In this document: piece by piece, positions 28,488 through 36,566 of the stretch
Layout of the letters: each line of letters opens with the position of its first letter
How positions within the stretch are numbered: the stretch's first letter is position 1
NCBI GenBank assembly: GCA_017519975.1
Contig: JAFWRM010000032.1
Location: 62,001-126,000, forward strand
DNA length: 64,000 nucleotides
From: Oscillospiraceae bacterium
GTDB lineage: Bacteria; Bacillota; Clostridia; Oscillospirales; Oscillospiraceae
Direction of reading: 5' to 3'
Program-made: the position numbers and the translations under genes
Notes under the pieces: model-generated
The model's input: only the letters and a program-made list of their open reading frames with translations
What the model was told of the DNA's origin: nothing
Databases searched by the model: none

Positions 28488-28525
28488 AGCAAAGAGACGC
28501 CCGGCCTGCATGCGGCAGGCCGGGC
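28488..28525 (-). terminator. Terminator after the LysR gene
   Basis: A perfect 11-bp GC stem (28499-28509 with 28515-28525). Reading on the - strand it is followed by a T-rich stretch (TCTCTTTGCTTTT). It lies just after the LysR stop and before the FAD oxidase operon, so that operon is probably transcribed from its own promoter in 28341-28487, which I could not place. Confidence 0.7.
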
Positions 28526-28534
28526 GCGAGGAGG

Positions 28535-29431
28535 TCACAGCATATCGAGAAACAGGCTGGCGGCGCGCGTCAGACGGTCCGGAGACCATGCGATCACGGC
28601 CCGCAGCGGGGGCTCGACCCTGGGTAGAGGAATGTAAACGAGCTTTCCGTTTTCCGCCGTCGTCTTCCAGAAAACGGTGACGTATTTTTCCATTTCCAGC
28701 CCATGAAGCAGAGTGGGAACGTTTGGAGGGCACTCCATAGAGCCCGGTTCGATCCCGTTCTGATGACAGACCCTGTTCAACAGATCCTTGCTGTACAGGC
28801 TGCCCTGATACGGTACGGCAAGAAAATGCTGATCGTTGAGCCGATGGAATTCATCCGGAGAAATGCCGGCCAGCGGGTGATCGTCCGCCATGGTCACGTA
28901 CTGCTTCAGTTCGTTCAGACGTGTGAACTGATAGTTCGCGTCGAGTTCCGGTGAGAGAGAATATTCCGGGGCGATGACCAGATTGACGAATCCCACGCTC
29001 AGCATGTTCTGGAGCCGGTTGAGCTCCATGATGGTCTTGATGACGCGGATCTCCGGATACGTCTGCTTGAACTGCCGGATCAGCGCGCGGAGCGGCTCGA
29101 AATCCTCGCAGATGTCAAACATGGAGGGAAGCGCGATGTGCAGGAAGCGATCCTCCGGCCCGACCATATGCTGGACGGAGGAGAGCGTAGAATCCAGAGA
29201 ATTGTAAAGCGGTTCCAGACTGGAGTACAGAAGCTTTCCGACCGCGGTCAGAAACGCGCCGTGATTCGTACGCTCGAAAAGCGTGACGCCGATGTTTTCT
29301 TCGAATCTTTTCAGGATCTTGCTCAGGGCCGGCTGCGAGATGAACAGGGCCTCACAGGCTCTTGTGATGCTCTTGTAGCGGGCGACGGCGAGAAACGCTT
29401 CGATCTGCTGAAAAGTGATGTTGCTGTTCAT
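28535..29431 (-). CDS. LysR family transcription regulator, 298 aa
   Basis: The N-terminal winged helix-turn-helix is plain (FQQIEAFLAVARYKSITRAC, then SQPALSKILKRFEENIG). A periplasmic-binding-protein-like effector domain follows from about residue 90. LysR proteins bind a small molecule from the regulated pathway. The ATG at 29431 follows GGAGGG by 7 bases. It is divergent from the ABC importer lipoprotein gene and precedes the FAD oxidase operon, so it is the likely regulator of both, sensing the imported compound or a product. Confidence 0.95.
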   Translation of the reverse strand: MNSNITFQQIEAFLAVARYKSITRACEALFISQPALSKILKRFEENIGVTLFERTNHGAFLTAVGKLLYSSLEPLYNSLDSTLSSVQHMVGPEDRFLHIALPSMFDICEDFEPLRALIRQFKQTYPEIRVIKTIMELNRLQNMLSVGFVNLVIAPEYSLSPELDANYQFTRLNELKQYVTMADDHPLAGISPDEFHRLNDQHFLAVPYQGSLYSKDLLNRVCHQNGIEPGSMECPPNVPTLLHGLEMEKYVTVFWKTTAENGKLVYIPLPRVEPPLRAVIAWSPDRLTRAASLFLDML

Positions 29432-29495
29432 GAAGATACCCTCCTTCAGCTGAGAATGCCATGCGGAGAGGAACGATGCGACGATGGACATTTTC

Positions 29496-29584
29496 GTCAT
29501 TATTCCCGAAACTATGACAGTATTTTACACGATTGGGGGGCAGAAAACAAGATAGTGATGACGTCAATGTTATGGATATGTCAT
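29496..29584. promoter_or_regulatory. Candidate LysR operator: cluster of GTCAT/ATGAC half sites
   Basis: The divergent spacer contains GTCAT at 29496-29500, ATGAC at 29514-29518, ATGAC at 29558-29562 within a TGACGTCA palindrome (29559-29566), and GTCAT at 29580-29584. The first two form an inverted repeat with a 13-base spacer. The cluster lies around the LysR promoter. That they are the binding sites is inference. Confidence 0.4.
29522..29550 (-). promoter_or_regulatory. Promoter for the LysR gene
   Basis: On the - strand: TTGTTT (29550-29545), a 17-base spacer, then TAAAAT (29527-29522). It is 91 bases from the LysR start codon and overlaps the candidate operator cluster, consistent with autoregulation. 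Confidence 0.6.
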
Positions 29585-29694
29585 TTTGCTAATGGAAATG
29601 GAATGGCCATGCGAGTAAGGTAGTGTATGTGAGGAATGGGGCCTGCGCCAGTCGCGGGCGCGTTCCGAGCAGAATCATAAAGGAGGATCTGAAA

Positions 29695-30942
29695 ATGAAA
29701 AAAGTGATAGCGCTGCTGCTTGCCTTCCTGATGTGCTTCGCGCTTCTGGCGTGCGGTCAGAAGGCCGAACCCGCACCATCCAAGGATGACACGACCCCTG
29801 CGGATACCACACCGGATAAGCAGGAAGAGACTCCGGCGGATACGACCCCCGCAGACGAGACCCCCGCAGACGAGACTCCCGCGGAAGAGCCGGAGGGAGG
29901 AGAAGAAGAGCCCGCCGCCGAAGGCAAGTTCCCCGGATATTTCGACGACGACGTAGATCATTACGCCCGTGACAAGTACACGCTGTGCTACGCCATGCCG
30001 ATGGAGACCTCCATGCACGACGAGTATCTGGAAGGCTTCTACAAGATCCAGGAGAAGTACAACTTCGAACTGGTGTTCAGTAACTCCAACAACGACGCCG
30101 AACAGTACGTCCAGAACATCGAGATCATGGCGGCCAAGAAGGTCGACGGCTTCTTCATCGACTGCCCGAACGCCGTATGCGGACGTGTAAAGGAACTGCT
30201 GGAAGAGATCGGCATCCCCTATATCGCGTTCAACTCTCCTCTGTATGACGAAAACAACCACATGGCCTGCCCCGGCGTCATTCAGGACGGCGCGAGCTGC
30301 GGCGAAGCGACGGCGGAGTGGTTCTGCAACCATTATAAGGAATACTGGGGCGACATCGATCCCAAGGAAGTTACCATGCTGACCCTGACGAGTTCTTCTT
30401 ATCCTGAGTTCGCCAAGAGATCCAACGGCGCCAAGGAAGTGTTCCTGAAGTACTTCCCGGGCAACGACGTGCAGGAGATCGACATGACCGGTAAGGGCGT
30501 TGCCGCCGACGGCGCGTACGACATGGTCACTCCCGTCATCACCACTCAGCCTGACGTGAAGTACTGGTACATCCAGTGCGGCGTCGACAACTGGGGCCAG
30601 GGCGCTGCCCGTGCCGTTGAAGGCGCAGGGCTCGAGAAGAACTCCATGGTCTGCAGCGTCGGCAACGTGCTGCTGGTAGGCGCCTGGGAGGAAGGCTATG
30701 AAGGATGCTGGTGCTGCGGCGCCTATACCACCAACCTCGACCTGGCGGTTCCCGCGGTCTCCGGCCTGATCGCACTGATCGACGGCCGCGCTACGCCGGA
30801 CACCCTGTGGAAAGAGAGAGCCATCCCCGGCGACTCCTACGGCGATGAGTACGGCATCTGGTACAGCCTTGTGAGCGCCATGACGAAGGACAACTACAAG
30901 AACCTCGTGGCCGACGCCGAGGAGCGGTACGGCCTGAAGTGA
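29695..30942 (+). CDS. Sugar-type ABC importer substrate-binding lipoprotein, 415 aa
   Basis: A lipoprotein signal peptide with the lipobox LLAC puts the lipidated Cys at residue 20. A low-complexity linker of Thr/Pro/Asp/Glu repeats (about 25-75, with tandem PADETP units) would hold the binding domain off the membrane. The rest matches a ribose/galactose-type periplasmic-binding fold (Peripla_BP_4) with a YNFELVFSNSNNDAEQYVQN stretch and a VDGFFIDCPN strand typical of the N-lobe. GGAGG is 8 bases before the ATG. It is the first gene of the importer operon and is probably controlled by the divergent LysR protein. The ligand is not evident; family members bind sugars, polyols or related compounds. 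Confidence 0.9.
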   Translation: MKKVIALLLAFLMCFALLACGQKAEPAPSKDDTTPADTTPDKQEETPADTTPADETPADETPAEEPEGGEEEPAAEGKFPGYFDDDVDHYARDKYTLCYAMPMETSMHDEYLEGFYKIQEKYNFELVFSNSNNDAEQYVQNIEIMAAKKVDGFFIDCPNAVCGRVKELLEEIGIPYIAFNSPLYDENNHMACPGVIQDGASCGEATAEWFCNHYKEYWGDIDPKEVTMLTLTSSSYPEFAKRSNGAKEVFLKYFPGNDVQEIDMTGKGVAADGAYDMVTPVITTQPDVKYWYIQCGVDNWGQGAARAVEGAGLEKNSMVCSVGNVLLVGAWEEGYEGCWCCGAYTTNLDLAVPAVSGLIALIDGRATPDTLWKERAIPGDSYGDEYGIWYSLVSAMTKDNYKNLVADAEERYGLK

Positions 30943-30997
30943 TCGCAGCTGCGGGAAGCCGTCCCGGGAAAGACGGCTGACCTGAATAGCATGATAT

Positions 30998-31050
30998 GGG
31001 GGGACGCTTGGATGGATCTGCAGTCCACTCCGGGCGTCTCCCCCCGGTTT
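30998..31050 (+). terminator. Attenuating hairpin between lipoprotein and permease genes
   Basis: GGGGGGACGC (30998-31007) pairs with GCGTCTCCCCCC (31034-31045), with a 2-base bulge, followed by GGTTTTAA. Such a partial terminator would let the binding protein be made in excess of the membrane subunits, as is common in ABC importer operons. Confidence 0.65.
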
Positions 31051-31087
31051 TAAGGAATGATATTCTTCTGCTCGATGGAGGGATACT

Positions 31088-32053
31088 ATGCTGAAAACAA
31101 GCAGAGCGCAGAAATTCATAAAATCCAAGGTGTTCATACTGCTCATCCTCCTCGTTCTGGAGGTGGTGGTGTTCACCATCCTGTCACAGGGACTTTACGT
31201 AAGCATCATCAACATCCGTAATATTCTGAATTCGATCGTGATCACGGCATTCCTGACGGTCGGCGCCGTCCTCCTCATGGTCCGCGGTTACGTAGACATA
31301 TCCGCCAGTGCGGTGGGGTGCTTTACGACCATGATGGTCGCCACTCTGCTCGCCGCCGGCATGCCGTGGCCCATCGCCATCCTGTTCTGCCTGATCGCTT
31401 CCGGCGTGGTCGGCTTCGTCAACGCCGTGCTCATCACGGAGTGCGGATTCCAGCCGTTCATCGTGACCATGGCCATGGCCCAGGTGCTGAAGGGCCTTCA
31501 GTACATCATCTTCGGTACGAACCGCATCGACATCAAGGATCCGACCATGGTGGCGCTGGGGACCCAGAGGATCGGCGGACTTGTTCCGTATACGCTGGTT
31601 CTCGCCCTGATATGCATCATCGTTTACGGCTTCATCCTCAGCAAGACGTATTTTGGGAAGAGCATCTACATGATCGGCGGCAACCCCCAGGCGGCCAAAC
31701 TGGCGGGCTTCAACCCCAAGAAAATGGCCTATATCCTTTTCATCAACGACAGCATCCTGGCCGGGCTCGCCGGCTGCCTGCTGGCCTTCCGCATGAAAGC
31801 CGGCGCTCTGGATTCCATCACAAACGGACAGTTCACCGGCATGACCGGCGCCATCCTGGGCGGCGTCTCCTTCGGCGGAGGCACGGGCGGCATGTTCGGC
31901 GCTTTCATCGGAATGCTCGTGATCAGCGGCTTCAAGACGGGCCTGACGCTCCTGGCCGTTCCCCCATGGTGGATGACGTTCGGCTCGGGCGCCCTTCTTC
32001 TGTTCGCACTGGCCTTTGACCGGTTCGCCAGTTTCCGCAGGACGAAGTCCTGA
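31088..32053 (+). CDS. ABC importer permease (RbsC-like), 321 aa
   Basis: A hydrophobic protein with about eight to ten membrane helices and the branched-chain/ribose permease motifs VRGYVDISASAVGC and AILGGVSFGGGTGGMFGAFI. GGAGGG is 6 bases before the ATG. It pairs with the permease at 33658 and the double ATPase between them to form the translocator. Confidence 0.93.
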   Translation: MLKTSRAQKFIKSKVFILLILLVLEVVVFTILSQGLYVSIINIRNILNSIVITAFLTVGAVLLMVRGYVDISASAVGCFTTMMVATLLAAGMPWPIAILFCLIASGVVGFVNAVLITECGFQPFIVTMAMAQVLKGLQYIIFGTNRIDIKDPTMVALGTQRIGGLVPYTLVLALICIIVYGFILSKTYFGKSIYMIGGNPQAAKLAGFNPKKMAYILFINDSILAGLAGCLLAFRMKAGALDSITNGQFTGMTGAILGGVSFGGGTGGMFGAFIGMLVISGFKTGLTLLAVPPWWMTFGSGALLLFALAFDRFASFRRTKS

Positions 32054-32103
32054 CGGCGGTCTTCAATCGATCGACGGAAATGAGGAAAGGAGACTATGAT
32101 ACT

Positions 32104-33645
32104 ATGGCACAGGAAACAGAAGTGAAAACGTCTGTGATGAACAACGGCAGCCAGGGGCTGACTCTGGAAGTTGACAATATCAGCAAGTCCTTCCCTGGCG
32201 TGAAAGCACTGCAGAACGTCAGCTTCAAGGCAACGTCCGGCAAGGTGCTGGCCCTGCTGGGGGAGAACGGTGCAGGCAAGAGCACGCTCCTGAAGGTGCT
32301 CAGCGGCGATATCCGGCCGGACGAAGGCGAAGTGCGCATCAACGGGGTGCCGCAGAAGTTTGACGCGCCTGTACAGGCCATTCAGGCGGGCGTCAGCGTC
32401 ATTTATCAGGAACGGCAGCTGGTGCCGTCCATGAGCGTGATCGAGAACATCTACTGCGGAGACCTTCCCTCCACGAAGGCGGGCATCCTCAGGAAACGCG
32501 AAATGAAGCAGACGGCGGAAAAGATCATCTCGGATTTCGGCCTGGACATCGATCCGTATGAGAAGCTGGGCCGGCTGTCCACGGCCCACCAGCAGATGGT
32601 GGAGATCATGAAGGCCTATCGCCGCGATTCCAAGATCATCGCGTTCGACGAGCCGACGGCCTCTCTGACGGACACGGAGGTCACCATCCTCTTCGACCTG
32701 ATCAAAAGGCTGAAGGAGGAGGGAAAGATCATCCTGTACGTATCCCACCGACTGGCGGAGATCTTCCAGATTACGGATGAGATCGTGGTCCTCAAGGACG
32801 GCCGGATGGTCAAGCAGCTGAACACGGCGGAGACGAACGAGGCGGAACTGATCAAGGCCATGGTCGGCCGCGACATCGGCGATACGTATTCGGCGCTGAA
32901 GAGGAACGACAAGATCGGCGACGTGCTGCTTGAGGTGAAGAACCTGACGACGGACGCCATCCATGACGTGAGCTTTACGCTGCACCGCGGCGAGATCGTC
33001 GGCTTTGCCGGTCTGGTTGGCGCGGGGCGGACCGAGGTCGTGCGCGCGATCTTCGGCGCGGATCCCATCAAATCCGGGGAGGTCATCCTCGACGGGGAGA
33101 CCGTACATTTCAAACAGCCGAAGGACGCCATCGAGGCGGGCATCGCGCTGTGCCCGGAGGACCGCAAGGAGCAGGGGCTGATCCGCTTCCGGTCCGTACA
33201 GGACAACGTATGCCTCCCGGTGTTCCAGAAAATGAAAAAGGGACTGATCCTCGACAGGAAAAAACAGGAAGCGCTGACGGAGAAGGCCATCGAGAAGTAT
33301 TCCATCCGCACGCCGTCGCTGGAAAAGCTCGTCGTCGAGCTGTCCGGCGGCAACCAGCAGAAGGTGATCCTGGGGCGCTGGACCTCCGAACTTCTTACGA
33401 CAAAGCTGCTGATCCTGGACGAGCCCACCAAGGGCATCGACGTGGGAACCAAGGCGGAGATCTATCAGATCCTGTGCGATCTGGCCAGAGAGGGGAAGGG
33501 CGTCATCTTCATCTCCTCGGAGCTTCCGGAAGTCATCAATATCGCCGATACGATCATCGTCATGCACAACGGACACGTCACGGGGACCCTGGCAAGAGCG
33601 GACGCGACGGAAGAAAAGGTCATGTCCCTTGCCATGCTGGATTAA
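32104..33645 (+). CDS. ABC importer ATP-binding protein with two ABC domains (RbsA/MglA-like), 513 aa
   Basis: The first domain has Walker A GENGAGKST (53-61), signature LSTAHQQM and Walker B IIAFDEPTAS. The second has the variant Walker A GLVGAGRTE that is normal for RbsA/MglA, signature LSGGNQQKV and Walker B LLILDEPTKG. The protein powers the sugar-type importer. The ATG at 32104 was preferred over an in-frame ATG at 32080, because the AAAGGAGA ribosome site lies between them at 32085-32092. Confidence 0.95.
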   Translation: MAQETEVKTSVMNNGSQGLTLEVDNISKSFPGVKALQNVSFKATSGKVLALLGENGAGKSTLLKVLSGDIRPDEGEVRINGVPQKFDAPVQAIQAGVSVIYQERQLVPSMSVIENIYCGDLPSTKAGILRKREMKQTAEKIISDFGLDIDPYEKLGRLSTAHQQMVEIMKAYRRDSKIIAFDEPTASLTDTEVTILFDLIKRLKEEGKIILYVSHRLAEIFQITDEIVVLKDGRMVKQLNTAETNEAELIKAMVGRDIGDTYSALKRNDKIGDVLLEVKNLTTDAIHDVSFTLHRGEIVGFAGLVGAGRTEVVRAIFGADPIKSGEVILDGETVHFKQPKDAIEAGIALCPEDRKEQGLIRFRSVQDNVCLPVFQKMKKGLILDRKKQEALTEKAIEKYSIRTPSLEKLVVELSGGNQQKVILGRWTSELLTTKLLILDEPTKGIDVGTKAEIYQILCDLAREGKGVIFISSELPEVINIADTIIVMHNGHVTGTLARADATEEKVMSLAMLD

Positions 33646-33657
33646 GGAGGATGACAC

Positions 33658-34638
33658 ATGAGCGGATCGTTTATCAAACGGATAACCAGGAACAAGGCGT
33701 TCAGCCTCGCGGTCATCATGATCGTCATCTGGCTGTTCTTCTTCCTGATCAACCACAACTATTTCGCCGGTGAGAATTTTACCGGCATCATGAATACCAG
33801 CAGCCTTTCGGGAACCATCGCCATCGGCCTTGCCTGCCTGATGATGAGCGGCAGCATCGATCTGTCCGCCGGCTCCATCGGATGTTTCGGCGGCGTGCTT
33901 GTCGCTCTGTTTCTCCGTGCCGGGATGAACTGGATCCTGGCGCTGGTGCTCACGATCCTGTGCGGCGTAGTGATGGGACTCATCAACGCGTTCTGGGTCA
34001 ACGTGATGAAGCTCATGCCCTTTATCTCCACCATCGCCATGTCGTCCATTTACCAGGCCATGGCCGTCATCGTCACCAAGAGCAACGATATCGCGATTGG
34101 TGAAGGCGCGTTCACCCGGATGGGTACCGGACACATCGGGATCTTCCCGGTGCCGTTCATCATCATGGTGGTGCTCATGATCATCTATGGGCTGATGCTG
34201 AACTATACGAGATTCGGACGGCGGCTGATCCTGTGCGGCGGCAACCGTACGGCGGCCCGTCTCGCCGGCATCAACCATCAGAAGATCACGACGATCATGT
34301 TCGCCAACTGCGGCGCCATCTCCGCGCTGGCCGGCGCCATACTTGCCGCGAGAATGTACAACGGCGGCCCGCGTGCCGTTCTCGGCGCGGAAATGGACGC
34401 CATGACGGCGGCCATCATGGGCGGCGTATCCTTCCTCGGCGGCGGCACTAGCGGCATGGGGACCATCTTCGTGGCACTGCTTCTGGTCAACAGCTTCAAC
34501 AACGGGCTGCAGGTCATCAAGGTCAATTCCTTCTGGCAGTTCGTTACCCGCGGCGGTCTGCTGATCCTGGCTCTGATCGTGGATTATTTCAGAGAGAGCA
34601 GACGGCAGAAAGCGCTGAAACAGGGAGCGAAGGTCTGA
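33658..34638 (+). CDS. ABC importer permease (RbsC-like), second copy, 326 aa
   Basis: Multi-helix membrane protein with the family motifs MMSGSIDLSAGSIGCFGG and AIMGGVSFLGGGTSGMGTIF. It diverges strongly from the first permease, so the channel is probably a heterodimer. AAGGAGG is 7 bases before the ATG, 12 bases after the ATPase stop. Confidence 0.93.
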   Translation: MSGSFIKRITRNKAFSLAVIMIVIWLFFFLINHNYFAGENFTGIMNTSSLSGTIAIGLACLMMSGSIDLSAGSIGCFGGVLVALFLRAGMNWILALVLTILCGVVMGLINAFWVNVMKLMPFISTIAMSSIYQAMAVIVTKSNDIAIGEGAFTRMGTGHIGIFPVPFIIMVVLMIIYGLMLNYTRFGRRLILCGGNRTAARLAGINHQKITTIMFANCGAISALAGAILAARMYNGGPRAVLGAEMDAMTAAIMGGVSFLGGGTSGMGTIFVALLLVNSFNNGLQVIKVNSFWQFVTRGGLLILALIVDYFRESRRQKALKQGAKV

Positions 34639-34656
34639 GCGAATTCAAATGGGTAC

Positions 34657-34694
34657 ATATGCCCCGGCGGATCTCCGGATCCGGCGGGGCATAT
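34657..34694 (+). other. Intercistronic hairpin
   Basis: A 17-bp stem with one mismatch (34657-34673 with 34678-34694) and a 4-base loop, without a T-run, between the permease gene and the MoaF-like gene. It is probably an RNA-stability or attenuation element. Confidence 0.55.
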
Positions 34695-34755
34695 CGCAGG
34701 AGCAAAGATAAAGATATAAGAACAGCGGTTCAGGAAAAGAGGAGGCGTTCCTGCA

Positions 34756-36495
34756 GTGAATTATTTTGACGCGACATTTTACAACAGATACACGGCGCTC
34801 ACGATGGAACAGATCAGGGAAAAGCTCGATCCCGTCCGGGCGCCCGCCGGCGCCGCTCCCGGCTGGGAGGGGCTGGCCGGACGCGAGCTCCGGCTGGTAC
34901 AGGATAACGGGCTGACTCTTCAGTATTCCTTTAGCAGGGAAACGCTGACGCTGTCGGAAAACGGCGGAGAAGCCGTAGAGGCGCCATATTCGGCCAGAGA
35001 GCTGTGCGGGGTGGTGCTGGTTTCCCATATGATTCCGGGATCCGTGCGCGGGTATGAACTGATTCTGGATGAGCCCCGGCGTCTGACCACGGTTTACGAG
35101 GTATGGTTCGGCGGATTTGAGCCGGATAAGCGTGAGGTGTGGCGGGAGTATTCCTTCGGATACATCGACACCGGAGAAGAGCCTCCCGCGGAGAGGCACA
35201 GTCTGACCAACCGCATCGAGGGAACGGGAACTCACTGGAACGATGACGACGGCCGGGAGATGCTCTATTTCTTCCCGTCGGTCATCTGGTCCGCGTACAT
35301 CGAGCTCAGCGATCCCCGGGGCGGCATCACCATTACCGCGCCGTCCGACTTTTTCAAGATCAGCGACAGCCTGTACATCTATTCGCGGGTCGAGCAGGAG
35401 TATTCCGGAACCTTCACGCTGGAGGTCATCGATCTGATGACGGTCCGCCACATCGGCGTACGCCTTGGCTTCGACGTCAGCGATGAGCTGGATTACAGGA
35501 TCTACTCGGGCTCCGGCGAATGGACCGGCCGGAGCACGAATCTGGAGATCCTTACGGATTACGGGACAAAGATCCCCTTCAGCGAGCAGCATCTGAAGGC
35601 TCTGGCAGCCGGAGGAAGGGGAGCCCGTCCCAGTTACCGGCCGCGATTCCTGCACAGAGACTATACGCAGGACGAAGTGGATGAGATCGTCCGTACCAAT
35701 ACCCGGCTGTTCCGGGGCACTTCCATCATGACCAGCCGAAACACCATGGAGGTTACGGAGTATATGGTCGGCAGGAAGTTCACCCTGCGCTACGACGACG
35801 GCGACGCATGGGAGTACGAGATCCTGGACCGGGACCATCTGAAGTGGCGTATACAGGGCGCCGGAGACTGGCAGGAGGAGCTGTACGAAGGGTTTGAGGC
35901 GGCAAAGAATCTTGTGATCTTCTCCCACCTCTGCAGCGGGTCAAAACCGGTGCGCTGCCCGACCCACTGCGTGGATTTTTCCAACGCCCTTACCACCGTC
36001 GTGGACGCCCGTCTGGGCAACGGAAGAAAACCGTGGGAGATCTGCCATGAGGCGAAGTTCGGCGTGCTGGAGATCGAAGGGGGACCTGTGCCGCCGGTCA
36101 CACGGCGCCATGGCTTCACCCGGGAACTGCTTGGCAAGGCGTATGCCTGGACCTATGGCGATCACATGCAGTCCATCCACTGCTATACTTCTCCCGAATC
36201 CTATTCCTGGACCATCATCCTCTCCGGAAATACGGGAGGCTTTATGTGGAGTTCGCCCTGCCTGTACGTCAAGCTGAGGGAGGACGCCTATCTGATGAGC
36301 TGGACGGAGGACGCCTGCAACGGCAACCAGGGCATATTCGTTCTGAACCCGCGGCTCATGCACGACGCCGGATTCTTCCTCGGCATCGGCGATACGGAAG
36401 GTACGCCGGATTTTCATCTGCATGCCATGGGCGCGTTTGCCCGTCCGCTGGCCGGCTTCGATCTTGACCGGTTCTTTGAGGAAAAACAGAAATAG
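34756..36495 (+). CDS. Duplicated MoaF-like protein, 579 aa
   Basis: Two MoaF-like units in tandem. The first unit (about 1-270) carries GRELRLVQDNGLTLQYSF and RHSLTNRIEG. The second (about 325-575) carries GRKFTLRYDDGDAWEYEI, RHGFTRELLG and AWTYGDHMQSIHC. The second unit matches the 298-residue protein at 20752 most closely. The start is GTG with AGAGGAGGCG about 10 bases upstream. There is no signal peptide, so it should be cytoplasmic. It is the last gene of the importer operon. A MoaF-type lipocalin beside the importer and another beside the glycyl radical enzyme tie the two halves of the island together. Role is inferred to be substrate binding or modification. Confidence 0.55.
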   Translation: MNYFDATFYNRYTALTMEQIREKLDPVRAPAGAAPGWEGLAGRELRLVQDNGLTLQYSFSRETLTLSENGGEAVEAPYSARELCGVVLVSHMIPGSVRGYELILDEPRRLTTVYEVWFGGFEPDKREVWREYSFGYIDTGEEPPAERHSLTNRIEGTGTHWNDDDGREMLYFFPSVIWSAYIELSDPRGGITITAPSDFFKISDSLYIYSRVEQEYSGTFTLEVIDLMTVRHIGVRLGFDVSDELDYRIYSGSGEWTGRSTNLEILTDYGTKIPFSEQHLKALAAGGRGARPSYRPRFLHRDYTQDEVDEIVRTNTRLFRGTSIMTSRNTMEVTEYMVGRKFTLRYDDGDAWEYEILDRDHLKWRIQGAGDWQEELYEGFEAAKNLVIFSHLCSGSKPVRCPTHCVDFSNALTTVVDARLGNGRKPWEICHEAKFGVLEIEGGPVPPVTRRHGFTRELLGKAYAWTYGDHMQSIHCYTSPESYSWTIILSGNTGGFMWSSPCLYVKLREDAYLMSWTEDACNGNQGIFVLNPRLMHDAGFFLGIGDTEGTPDFHLHAMGAFARPLAGFDLDRFFEEKQK

Positions 36496-36510
36496 GCGGT
36501 ATTCAATAGC

Positions 36511-36560
36511 AATGGAAAAGGATCGGCATGGCCTTATGGCCATGCCGATCCTTTTCCATT
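36511..36560. terminator. Bidirectional terminator, perfect 23-bp inverted repeat
   Basis: 36511-36533 is the exact reverse complement of 36538-36560, with a 4-base loop. The outer part of the stem carries GGAAAAGG on one side and CCTTTTCC on the other. It separates the importer operon from the convergent GatD-like gene. Confidence 0.85.
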
Positions 36561-36566
36561 CCATAG

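Noticed and set aside
29819-29900. Tandem repeat DNA
   Set aside because: It encodes PADETP-like units of the lipoprotein linker; a normal low-complexity spacer, not a mobile repeat.
31729-34278. An 849-codon open frame on the - strand across the importer genes
   Set aside because: It covers three well-recognised ABC genes and has His/Asp/Arg-rich composition without motifs; a shadow frame.
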